DNA of 7,131 nt from Lachnospiraceae bacterium UBA1258 (GTDB taxonomy: Bacteria > Bacillota > Clostridia > Lachnospirales > Lachnospiraceae), in assembly GCA_002308235.1 (NCBI GenBank), contig DBVS01000127.1:10254-17384 (forward strand), written 5' to 3'. Positions 1 to 6,282 of the stretch are shown here, piece by piece (position 1 is the first letter of the stretch; the number at the start of each line of letters is the position of its first letter). The notes under the pieces were generated by a model that ran no database searches, had not been told where the DNA came from, and saw only the letters and a program-made list of their open reading frames with translations. Both the position numbers and the translations under genes were made by a program.

Positions 1-2490
1 GCCTTCGGCCTCTATCATGCGGGCGTTGCCGAAAAGATGACGAATCTTGCCAACGAAAAGGCACAGTTGGCGGATGAGAAAACTCAGCTGGCAGATGAAA
101 AGACTCTTCTGGCAGAAGAGATCCTCCGGGAATATAAGCTTAAACAGGAAAACCAGTCGCGTTTCCTGGCCAAAGAAGCCATGAACCTCTTTAAGGCAGG
201 CGAACGCAAAGATGCCGCGCTCATAGCCATAGCGGGACTTCCGGGTGAAAACAGCGACCGGCCTTACGTAGCCGAAGCCGAATACGCCCTCAGCAATATC
301 CTTCACGTATATGACATTGGCCGAGACATGACCTTCGACCGCACCCTGAGGCATGACCTGTCCGTCACGGATGAGGTCCTTTCTGCCGACAATACCCATC
401 TTGTTTCCAGAGACAACGGTCACAACGTCTATGTCTGGGACACCGAGACCTGGGAACTTTGCTGTAAGATCCCGCCCGAAACCGACAAAAACAACTATCT
501 CGTCTCCGTCAGAAAAATACTTGCAGACAAGACCGGCGTATATCTTGTTTCGGAACATTCTTTTTCCAAATATGATTTCATCGGGAACAGGCTTTACTCA
601 TGCCCGATCGATGCCTTTGTGGGCAAAGCCTGCATTGTGCCTTCCGCAAAGTCGGGCTTCATTTTCCGTAATGACAGCCGAATTTCCAAAGTAGATCTTG
701 ACGCCGGTATCGAAACAGATGCGCTTGAACTCCCCGCCAAAGGACATCTTTATTCCGATCTCACCGTCAGCAAGGATGAGCGGTTCCTGCTTTTCGGTTA
801 TCGTAAGGACGGATCGGAAGCTGCGGACATGGGTGCCTTTGATCTCGAAACCGGCCGGTTTATATTTACGGAGCTCTCCGAAGGAGCGCTCCTTGCATAC
901 TGTTACACTCCTTCGGGAAAAGTCGCGGTTGCTTCCTGCAATACCGATTTCATAACGGAGGGCGTAAAGAAACTCTGCCTGGACCTTTGGGATCCCGTAA
1001 GCGGAAACATCCTCTGGTCGAAAGAAGTTCCCGCGACCATCAATTTCGTCGCCACCTTCGATACATTCATGAAAGCCCATTCCTATACCGTCGAAGACCG
1101 TATCTTTTCGGAGATCGTTCTTGCTGCGGAGGACGAGGCCTTTACATACAGCGAGTCTGACGGAACCTCCGTGTCCTCCGTGACCCTCCCTTCCGATGCC
1201 GTTTCTCTGGATTTAAGAAGTGACAACGCCATCGGTTTTATCGGTATGAGCGACGGAAATATCGAAACCTTTGATCTTCACGAAGGAAGGATTTACAGCA
1301 ATAACTCCGTGGAAACCGGAATGGGCTTAAATCAGGTGATCATCATGGACAGAAAGCTGGCAGTACGCCCTGCGCGTTCCTCTTCGATCTATATCATGAA
1401 ATATCACACCTCCGAAGATCTTAAGGAAATTTCGTCTTCCGTCAACTATTACACCTATCCCGTTACCGATCCCAAGGGAGCCGACCATTTCATCGTCAGA
1501 ATCGGAAATGACGGAAAATACTCTGTGATCTCCAAGGACGGGAAAGAGCTGGCAACCGTAAGCCTGCCGGGCAATTATTCGATCCTTGAAGGCTTCTTTG
1601 ATGACAAGGCGGTCATCTGCTCCTATGATTCCCTTTTCTACCTTGACGTTAAGAACGGTGATGTGGAAGAAGTTACCTATAAGAGCCTCGGAATTGAGAA
1701 GAGCATGTTCAACGGCTGTATCACCGAGAACGGCAGGTACGCCGTTTTCTGGGATTCCCGGAATCTTTTCGCCGTGGATATCGCAGGCAGAGCCCTTCTT
1801 TTTGCGGGAAAGGTTGAAAGTACCGTAGGCCGTGCCGAGATCACCGAAGACGGTTCAACTCTTTTTTATACCGCCACCGCCCTTAACCTTTCAAAGATCG
1901 ATGTGGCCACGGGAGTCGAAACTGAATACGGAAACGATCTACTGCGCCAGATTTCCGACTCTTCCAAGCTTCAATACATATCTGTGAGCCATGACGGGAA
2001 GACCCTGGCCATGGCCTGTCTTGACGGAGTCCTGCGCCTGATAAGCACCGCCGACGGATCCGTGAAAGCGGAAATGCCCTTTTATGCAAAATCCTGCTGC
2101 ACACTGTATTTTACGGAGGATGACGAAACACTCATTACACAGGGAGACGATCTTACCGTTAAGATCCTCGATCTAAAGACCGGCAGCTTCCTTAATTCCT
2201 TCGAAGCAGCCTATGGCCTGAAAACTCCCACCCGGACCGCTGACGGCCATATAGCGCTCTGCGATACCGTTAATATGTATCTTCTCGAAACCGGACACTT
2301 CGGTATCTGCGCCTGCGTGCCCTACGGCTCCGTTTACATCCCCTCCGAGAAGAAATTTATAATAGCAAACGCCGGACACCTTTACAGCGTTCCCTACAAG
2401 GATTACAAGGCCCTTATCGAAGAGGCAAAAAAACAATTCCCCGGCGCAGAACTTACCGCCGAGGAAAAGGTTAAATACAATCTGGATTGA
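1..2490 (+). CDS. Large beta-propeller (WD40/quinoprotein-like) protein, C-terminal part; N-terminus outside window
   Basis: The frame is open from base 1. The first ATG, at base 37, has no ribosome binding site and sits inside a continuous helix-forming stretch, so this is the 3' part (829 codons plus TGA) of a longer gene. Counting residues from base 1, residues 11-45 form a charged helix of LADEKTQ-type heptads. Residues 51-103 form a helical linker containing NQSRFLAKEAM and DRPYVAEAEYAL. This linker resembles the one that joins TIR, caspase-like or STAND NTPase regions to C-terminal propellers in bacterial signalling proteins (family knowledge from memory). From about residue 105 to the end come degenerate WD/quinoprotein-like blades: VYVWDTETWE (143-152), GAFDLETGRF (278-287), LDLWDPVSGN (327-336), IETFDLHEGRI (421-431) and VKILDLKTGSF (720-730). 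The length would fit about two seven-bladed propellers (inference). Its likely role is ligand or protein sensing. The effector cannot be named from this window. The gene converges on the XRE gene. Confidence 0.85.
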   Translation, partial: AFGLYHAGVAEKMTNLANEKAQLADEKTQLADEKTLLAEEILREYKLKQENQSRFLAKEAMNLFKAGERKDAALIAIAGLPGENSDRPYVAEAEYALSNILHVYDIGRDMTFDRTLRHDLSVTDEVLSADNTHLVSRDNGHNVYVWDTETWELCCKIPPETDKNNYLVSVRKILADKTGVYLVSEHSFSKYDFIGNRLYSCPIDAFVGKACIVPSAKSGFIFRNDSRISKVDLDAGIETDALELPAKGHLYSDLTVSKDERFLLFGYRKDGSEAADMGAFDLETGRFIFTELSEGALLAYCYTPSGKVAVASCNTDFITEGVKKLCLDLWDPVSGNILWSKEVPATINFVATFDTFMKAHSYTVEDRIFSEIVLAAEDEAFTYSESDGTSVSSVTLPSDAVSLDLRSDNAIGFIGMSDGNIETFDLHEGRIYSNNSVETGMGLNQVIIMDRKLAVRPARSSSIYIMKYHTSEDLKEISSSVNYYTYPVTDPKGADHFIVRIGNDGKYSVISKDGKELATVSLPGNYSILEGFFDDKAVICSYDSLFYLDVKNGDVEEVTYKSLGIEKSMFNGCITENGRYAVFWDSRNLFAVDIAGRALLFAGKVESTVGRAEITEDGSTLFYTATALNLSKIDVATGVETEYGNDLLRQISDSSKLQYISVSHDGKTLAMACLDGVLRLISTADGSVKAEMPFYAKSCCTLYFTEDDETLITQGDDLTVKILDLKTGSFLNSFEAAYGLKTPTRTADGHIALCDTVNMYLLETGHFGICACVPYGSVYIPSEKKFIIANAGHLYSVPYKDYKALIEEAKKQFPGAELTAEEKVKYNLD
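55..117 (+). repeat. Three tandem 21-base units encoding a heptad helix
   Basis: Three imperfect 21-base units lie at 55-75, 76-96 and 97-117. Each encodes one heptad of the form E-K-x-x-L-A-D/E. A diverged unit (encoding EKMTNLAN) precedes them. The repeat is in frame, so copy-number changes would lengthen or shorten the helix without a frameshift. It probably forms a rigid helix or coiled coil between a membrane or effector part upstream and the helical linker downstream. Confidence 0.7.
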
Positions 2491-2498
2491 CGCTTCGA

Positions 2499-3263
2499 TC
2501 ATTCGTATTTTCTTGCGCTTATAAACACAGGAATGAATATCGAGAAAATCGCGATAAAGCAAGGGATCATGTACAGTAAAAAGTCGAATCCCGAGAGTTT
2601 TAACACCCTGTCGCAAAGAAACATAAACCAGGGAAACAGTATTACTCCGATCGCCGACCACAGTCTCATGGCATGAAGAATGTGCTTCCAGTTACTGTTA
2701 TTAAATCTCACCCCGGGGAAATTCATACTGAAAGCTCCGTCAGTGTAAACAGTGACCTTTTCTTTGTCATAGCGGGTCGGCAAAACTTCCTTGGCCATTG
2801 CCCAGGCGTAAACCGCAAAGGACATAAACAATATCTCTATCTCAAGGATCAGATCTATCAACAGTTCGATGTTAATGTTTAAAAACGCGATGGTTATGCA
2901 CCCGGCAATCCCAAGAAGAATAAATCCCGATACCGCCGTGATCTTTTCAAACAGGCGCATCTTTGCATTTTCTTTGTTCTCCTCCCTGTTTATTTCCAGG
3001 GCATCCCGGATCATCCTGTCAACTTCTTCTTTTTCGTACTTCTCTTCCATGTTGCTCTCTTTCCCTCCGATCAGATCGGTCACGGAAACGCGCAGGATAT
3101 TCGCCAGCGGCTCGATCAGCGTAATATCCGGATAACTCAGCCCCCGTTCCCATTTGCTGACAGCTTTGTCGGAAACCATAAGTTTCGCTGCCAGTTCCTT
3201 CTGTGTCATGCTTTGTTTTTTTCTTTGTTCGGCAATAAAGATGCCGACCGTTTCTTTTTCCAT
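2499..3263 (-). CDS. XRE-family HTH transcriptional regulator with four-segment membrane C-terminus
   Basis: This 254-residue protein has an N-terminal lambda-repressor-like HTH at residues 6-66. TQKELAAKLMVSDKAVSKWERG (20-41) spans the helix-turn-helix, and VSVTDLIGGK-type ends follow. A charged linker (70-105) leads to hydrophobic segments at about 108-130, 133-155, 201-218 and 227-249. Between segments two and three lies a soluble loop with YTDGAFSMNFPGVRFNN (173-189) and NWKHIL. This loop resembles a C-terminal module seen on many Firmicutes XRE regulators (recalled, not searched). The ATG at 3261-3263 is supported by AGGAGG at 3271-3276, seven bases upstream, and by a promoter at 3285-3313. 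It is probably a membrane-tethered one-component regulator that senses an envelope signal and controls itself and perhaps the divergent LTA-synthase-like gene (inference from position). No hairpin terminator is visible after its stop. Confidence 0.88.
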   Translation of the reverse strand: MEKETVGIFIAEQRKKQSMTQKELAAKLMVSDKAVSKWERGLSYPDITLIEPLANILRVSVTDLIGGKESNMEEKYEKEEVDRMIRDALEINREENKENAKMRLFEKITAVSGFILLGIAGCITIAFLNINIELLIDLILEIEILFMSFAVYAWAMAKEVLPTRYDKEKVTVYTDGAFSMNFPGVRFNNSNWKHILHAMRLWSAIGVILFPWFMFLCDRVLKLSGFDFLLYMIPCFIAIFSIFIPVFISARKYE

Positions 3264-3281
3264 CTCAAAACCTCCTGCATG

Positions 3282-3298
3282 CCCATCATAGGAATGGG
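3282..3298. promoter_or_regulatory. Inverted repeat over the XRE -10 box (candidate operator)
   Basis: CCCAT (3282-3286) and ATGGG (3294-3298) form a perfect five-base inverted repeat with a seven-base spacer. It covers the minus-strand -10 TATGAT. A protein bound here would block the regulator's own promoter. XRE proteins commonly bind such dyads as dimers, but the arms are short and chance occurrence is possible. Confidence 0.35.
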
Positions 3299-3313
3299 AC
3301 GAGAATAAAGCAA
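3285..3313 (-). promoter_or_regulatory. Sigma-A-type promoter of the XRE regulator gene
   Basis: Read on the minus strand, TTGCTT (3308-3313) and TATGAT (3285-3290) are separated by exactly 17 bases, a good match to the housekeeping consensus. Transcription would start near 3278, giving a leader of about 15 bases that begins close to the AGGAGG ribosome binding site at 3271-3276. The -10 lies inside one inverted repeat and the -35 overlaps the edge of another. Confidence 0.65.
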
Positions 3314-3326
3314 CCGACCGTTGGTT
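3312..3326. promoter_or_regulatory. 15-base near-perfect palindrome between divergent promoters (candidate operator)
   Basis: AACCGACCGTTGGTT is symmetric about C3319, with six of seven base pairs matching (only G3316/T3322 fails). It overlaps the upstream edge of the XRE -35 at 3308-3313 and lies about 36 bases upstream of the plus-strand -10. The length and position fit a dimeric XRE operator that could affect both divergent genes. The binding protein is inferred, not shown. Confidence 0.45.
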
Positions 3327-3358
3327 TACTTGGGATTGTTCCTTTTTTTGAGGGCGTG

Positions 3359-3367
3359 TGGTATACT
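3359..3367 (+). promoter_or_regulatory. Extended -10 promoter of the LTA-synthase-like gene
   Basis: TGGTATACT is an extended -10 element (TGn followed by TATACT at 3362-3367). The region 17 bases upstream (TTCCTT, 3339-3344) is a poor -35. TTGTTC at 3336-3341 is better but 20 bases away, so the promoter probably relies on the extended -10 or on an activator. Transcription would start near 3374, giving a leader of about 23 bases. Confidence 0.6.
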
Positions 3368-3384
3368 CTCAAAGGAATTATAAC

Positions 3385-3390
3385 AAGGAG
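3385..3390 (+). promoter_or_regulatory. Ribosome binding site fixing the start at 3397
   Basis: AAGGAG lies six bases before the ATG at 3397-3399. An in-frame GTG at 3358 would extend the protein by 13 residues. That GTG falls within the promoter, upstream of the likely transcript start, so it should not be used as the start. Confidence 0.8.
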
Positions 3391-3396
3391 CCAAAT

Positions 3397-5355
3397 ATGA
3401 TTACAATAAAAAACTACTTGAAAGAACATAAGGCGCAAGTTATAAAAGCGGCAATCTGGGCTTTTGTGATGGTTGCCGTCTTTGCCTTTTTCTACATAAT
3501 GAAAGCCAAAAACGAGTTCTACGTTTCCGGCCTTACAAAATTGATAATTTCAGGGTGTGTTCTTCTTTCGACATGTCTGATTTTGGTCAGAATCAAACTC
3601 CCGAAAGCAATATCACGCATAGTTGAAGCAGTTTTGGTTATCGTTGTTCCGATTTATCTTTTCAATTCCATGGAACCGATAATCAATGATATGGTCGACT
3701 TCGTTCCCAAAGCCCGCTTTTATAACATTCTCATTCTTTTTGCGATTTTTGCTGTATTGTTCGGTCTTTCCCAAAGCGCGGGAATTGCTGTGGGCCTCGG
3801 AAGTTTTATTACATATGCATTTTATCTCATAGACTATTTCACGATAGCTTTCCGCGGAACTCCCTTTGTTCTTTCCGATGTTTTGTCCGTTAAGACCGCG
3901 ACGGGTGTAATGGGAAACTACAGATTCGTGTTCAGTGAATCAATGATGGTTTGTTTCTACGTTCTTTCACTGTTTACTGCTTTGGCCCTTTTCTTCGGAG
4001 ATTGGAAGAAAGGATTGCGGGAGCGCCTAATAACCGCAGGAATATCTCTTGTTACGGGTATCGCCGTATTCATTTTCCTTATGTCAGGAAACAATTTAAG
4101 CAAACGCGGATTCACGATCACTCCCTTTATTCCCCTTAACTCAGCCAGAAGCAACGGTTTTCCCCTTAATACCCTCTGTTCTTTAAAAGAGTCATTTATC
4201 AAAGCCCCGGAAGGCTATTCTTCCAAGGCTGTTGAAGCTATAATGAAAAAATATGAGTCCGGTTCCTCCGAAGCGGAAGAACCTTCATTCAGGCCAAACA
4301 TTGTCGTTATCATGAACGAGTCCTTCACTGACTTTGATTACCTTGAGACAGTGCAGACTTCGAAAGATACAATCCCGAAATTTAAAGCCCTTTCCGAAAA
4401 CTGTGTAAAAGGAACTCTGGTTTCCTCGATTTTCGGCGGAAACACACCAAACTCAGAATTCGAATTTTTGACAGGCTGCTCCCTTGCTTTTTTGCCGGCG
4501 GGAATTGTAACCTATCAACAGCTTATCAGTGAACCCCTTCCCACCATTGTGAATTTCCTTGAAAAATACGGGTACACAAGTTCAGCGATTCATCTGTACA
4601 ATCCCGAATATTTCAGTCGAAACAGAATATATCCGCTTCTGGGCTTTGACGAATTCGTAAACATTAACAATACCACCGCCGAACTTGAATTCTTTTACGA
4701 CTATGCCTGGGACAGATGCAGTTATCAGGCTATAGAGCAGATATGCGAAAGTCCCCGTGAAAATCCGTTTTTCTCTTTCTGCATTACAATACAGAATCAC
4801 GGCGGATACTGGCACCAGCTCAAAGACATAACCGTCACAAACGCCCACAGCGACTACGCAGACGATTATTCGAGCCTGTTAAAGATAGCTGATGATGCTT
4901 TCGCCGATCTTCTTGATTATTTTTCCGGTGTGAGCGAACCCACTCTGGTCATAATGTACGGCGATCACCAGCCTAACTTATTCGATGATTTCTACGATTC
5001 CATCTGGGCCGGTTGCGATTATACGGACGAAGAAAAGTTCCTTATGAAGCAAAAGGTTCCCTTCGTGATCTGGGCCAACTACGACATCGAAGAAAAGGAT
5101 CTCGGTACCATGAGCATCAACTACCTGGGACCCGCAATCCTGGAGGCTGCAGGCCTTCCCATGTCTGATTACTTCAATTATCTTAACAACTTAAGAAAAA
5201 CCCTTCCCGTCATCAGTGCGACAGGATTTATCGATGCAAAGGGAAATTACTTTACCGACCCGAACAAAGAAGAATACAAAGATCTTTTGAAAGAATACTC
5301 GTTCCTTCAGTACAACTACTTAAAAGGCAATGTTAACAAGGATTTCTATAAATAA
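3397..5355 (+). CDS. LTA synthase family protein (membrane-anchored sulfatase-fold phosphotransferase)
   Basis: This 652-residue protein has about seven hydrophobic segments in its first 230 residues (roughly 15-35, 46-64, 74-90, 109-125, 128-150, 183-200, 211-230). An alkaline-phosphatase/sulfatase-fold domain follows from about 299. Catalytic elements by analogy with LtaS are E308 in MNESF (metal), T350 in GGNTPNSEFEF (nucleophile), H468 in QNHGG, and D523-H524 in YGDHQ (metal). All are present, so the enzyme should be active outside the membrane. The likely reaction is transfer of phosphoglycerol from phosphatidylglycerol to a polyglycerolphosphate chain or another envelope glycan. The exact acceptor cannot be read from sequence, and the segment count exceeds the five of S. 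aureus LtaS, so the symbol ltaS is not assigned. It is monocistronic between its own promoter and a hairpin terminator, and divergent from the XRE gene. Lines sampled by eye are more AT-rich than the propeller gene. Confidence 0.92.
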   Translation: MITIKNYLKEHKAQVIKAAIWAFVMVAVFAFFYIMKAKNEFYVSGLTKLIISGCVLLSTCLILVRIKLPKAISRIVEAVLVIVVPIYLFNSMEPIINDMVDFVPKARFYNILILFAIFAVLFGLSQSAGIAVGLGSFITYAFYLIDYFTIAFRGTPFVLSDVLSVKTATGVMGNYRFVFSESMMVCFYVLSLFTALALFFGDWKKGLRERLITAGISLVTGIAVFIFLMSGNNLSKRGFTITPFIPLNSARSNGFPLNTLCSLKESFIKAPEGYSSKAVEAIMKKYESGSSEAEEPSFRPNIVVIMNESFTDFDYLETVQTSKDTIPKFKALSENCVKGTLVSSIFGGNTPNSEFEFLTGCSLAFLPAGIVTYQQLISEPLPTIVNFLEKYGYTSSAIHLYNPEYFSRNRIYPLLGFDEFVNINNTTAELEFFYDYAWDRCSYQAIEQICESPRENPFFSFCITIQNHGGYWHQLKDITVTNAHSDYADDYSSLLKIADDAFADLLDYFSGVSEPTLVIMYGDHQPNLFDDFYDSIWAGCDYTDEEKFLMKQKVPFVIWANYDIEEKDLGTMSINYLGPAILEAAGLPMSDYFNYLNNLRKTLPVISATGFIDAKGNYFTDPNKEEYKDLLKEYSFLQYNYLKGNVNKDFYK

Positions 5356-5367
5356 TCGTTACGGATC

Positions 5368-5403
5368 AAAAAGGGTGTCGCCTGAGCGACACCCTTTTCT
5401 TTT
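5368..5403. terminator. Bidirectional intrinsic terminator
   Basis: A perfect nine-base stem, GGGTGTCGC (5373-5381) and GCGACACCC (5386-5394), encloses a CTGA loop. It is flanked by an A-run on the left and a T-rich run on the right, so it works on both strands. It ends the LTA-synthase-like transcript on the plus strand and the mscS transcript on the minus strand. Confidence 0.93.
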
Positions 5404-5405
5404 TC

Positions 5406-6230
5406 TTACACCTGATTTTTAAGGTTTACGTCTATCTTCTGGTAGGGGATCTCGATGCCGTTTTCGTCAAAGGCTTTCTTTATCCTCTCCCAGGAATCAA
5501 AGTTTACGGTCCAGAAATCGTCCTTCTTGCACCAGACACGGAAAAGATAATCCACGCTGCTGGTGTTGTGCTTTGTGACTGCGATAAAGGGCGCGGGATC
5601 CTTTAAAATAAGTTCATGGTCTGCCGCCACCTGCGTAAGTACGGATCTCACTTTATCAATATCAGAATCATAGCTTGCGCTGACCGTTAAGTCGATACGT
5701 CTGGTGGGCATTACCGAATAGTCCGTTATATTTGCATTGGTAAGGGTGCCATTGGGAATCGTGACCACCTTATTGTCGGGAGTAAGAAGCTTTGTGTAGA
5801 TCACGGTAATGTCCGTCACCGTTCCCGAAACACCGCCTCCCTCAATAAAATCACCGACCCTGAAAGGGTGAAAAAGCAGGATCAAAAGTCCCCCTGCAAA
5901 GTTGCTTAATGCACCCTGCAAGGCAAGACCGATTGCCACACCTGCGGAGGTAAGAAGAGTAACAAAGGTGGTTGAAGGTATGCCCCATATCATAGCCACG
6001 CTTGAAATGACCGCAATATAAAGCGCTATCCTGATAAAGCTCCTGATAAAGCTCTGTACGCCCCTGTCCAGCTTTAAAAAGGCTTTCCCCTTGCCTATCC
6101 TTTTAACGATGAATTTACTTACCTTGATGCCTATTATCAGCGCTGCAAGGCCAAGGATCAGCCTAAGCCCCATATCCGTTCCTTTTTCGGATAAGTTTTT
6201 CCAGAATTCTTCCATAAACGTTTTATCCAT
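5406..6230 (-). CDS. mscS: Small-conductance mechanosensitive channel, MscS family
   Basis: This 274-residue protein is close to the 286 of E. coli MscS and has the same layout. TM1 is at about 20-42, TM2 at 66-83, and the pore-lining TM3 at 88-119. The pore helix contains the hallmark GLALQGALSNFAGG (101-114), then the HPFRVGDFIE turn (121-130). The cytoplasmic beta domain follows with GTVTDI, VTIPNG (156-161) and ASYDSDIDKV, and the C-terminal alpha-beta domain ends with YQKIDVNL. It is a homoheptameric channel that opens under membrane tension and releases solutes during hypo-osmotic shock. Aligned with E. coli, the pore leucines L105 and L109 correspond to V98 and L102 here. GAGAGG at 6239-6244 lies eight bases before the ATG. 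The gene lies directly after the atp operon terminator, with no clear promoter of its own in the gap. Confidence 0.95.
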   Translation of the reverse strand: MDKTFMEEFWKNLSEKGTDMGLRLILGLAALIIGIKVSKFIVKRIGKGKAFLKLDRGVQSFIRSFIRIALYIAVISSVAMIWGIPSTTFVTLLTSAGVAIGLALQGALSNFAGGLLILLFHPFRVGDFIEGGGVSGTVTDITVIYTKLLTPDNKVVTIPNGTLTNANITDYSVMPTRRIDLTVSASYDSDIDKVRSVLTQVAADHELILKDPAPFIAVTKHNTSSVDYLFRVWCKKDDFWTVNFDSWERIKKAFDENGIEIPYQKIDVNLKNQV

Positions 6231-6238
6231 AAACGATA

Positions 6239-6244
6239 CCTCTC
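6239..6244 (-). promoter_or_regulatory. mscS: Ribosome binding site of mscS abutting the atp terminator
   Basis: GAGAGG on the minus strand is eight bases before the mscS ATG. It directly follows the T-run of the upstream hairpin, so the terminator and the leader of mscS form one compact element. It supports the start at 6230 over the in-frame ATG five codons later. Confidence 0.6.
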
Positions 6245-6275
6245 AATAAAAAGACCCCTTCGAAAAGAAGGGGCC
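6245..6275 (-). terminator. Intrinsic terminator of the atp operon, after atpC
   Basis: On the minus strand GGCCCCTTC (6267-6275) pairs with GAAGGGGTC (6253-6261) around a TTTTC loop. This is nine pairs with one G-U, followed by TTTTTATT (6245-6252). It begins only seven bases after the atpC stop codon and marks the end of the ATP synthase operon. Read-through would feed mscS. Confidence 0.88.
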
Positions 6276-6282
6276 CGGTTGT

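Noticed and set aside
37..39. ATG at 37 as the true start of the propeller gene
   Set aside because: The frame is open to base 1, no ribosome binding site precedes it, and the heptad helix already begins before it.
598..1080. A 160-codon open frame on the minus strand inside the propeller gene
   Set aside because: It lies wholly antisense to a clear coding frame, has no ribosome binding site or recognisable domain, and its composition is that of the complement of the real gene.
2425..2461. Possible minus-strand terminator for the XRE gene: CGGCG/CGCCG stem followed later by a T-run opposite 2427-2433
   Set aside because: The stem is only five pairs with a ten-base loop, the T-run starts eight bases beyond it, and it lies inside the propeller coding sequence.
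2173..2661. A minus-strand open frame crossing the convergent junction
   Set aside because: It overlaps both the propeller gene and the out-of-frame 3' end of the XRE gene, has no start signals and shows no protein-like pattern.
3277..3282. GCATGC palindrome upstream of the XRE gene
   Set aside because: Six-base palindromes are expected by chance, and it does not extend into longer symmetry.
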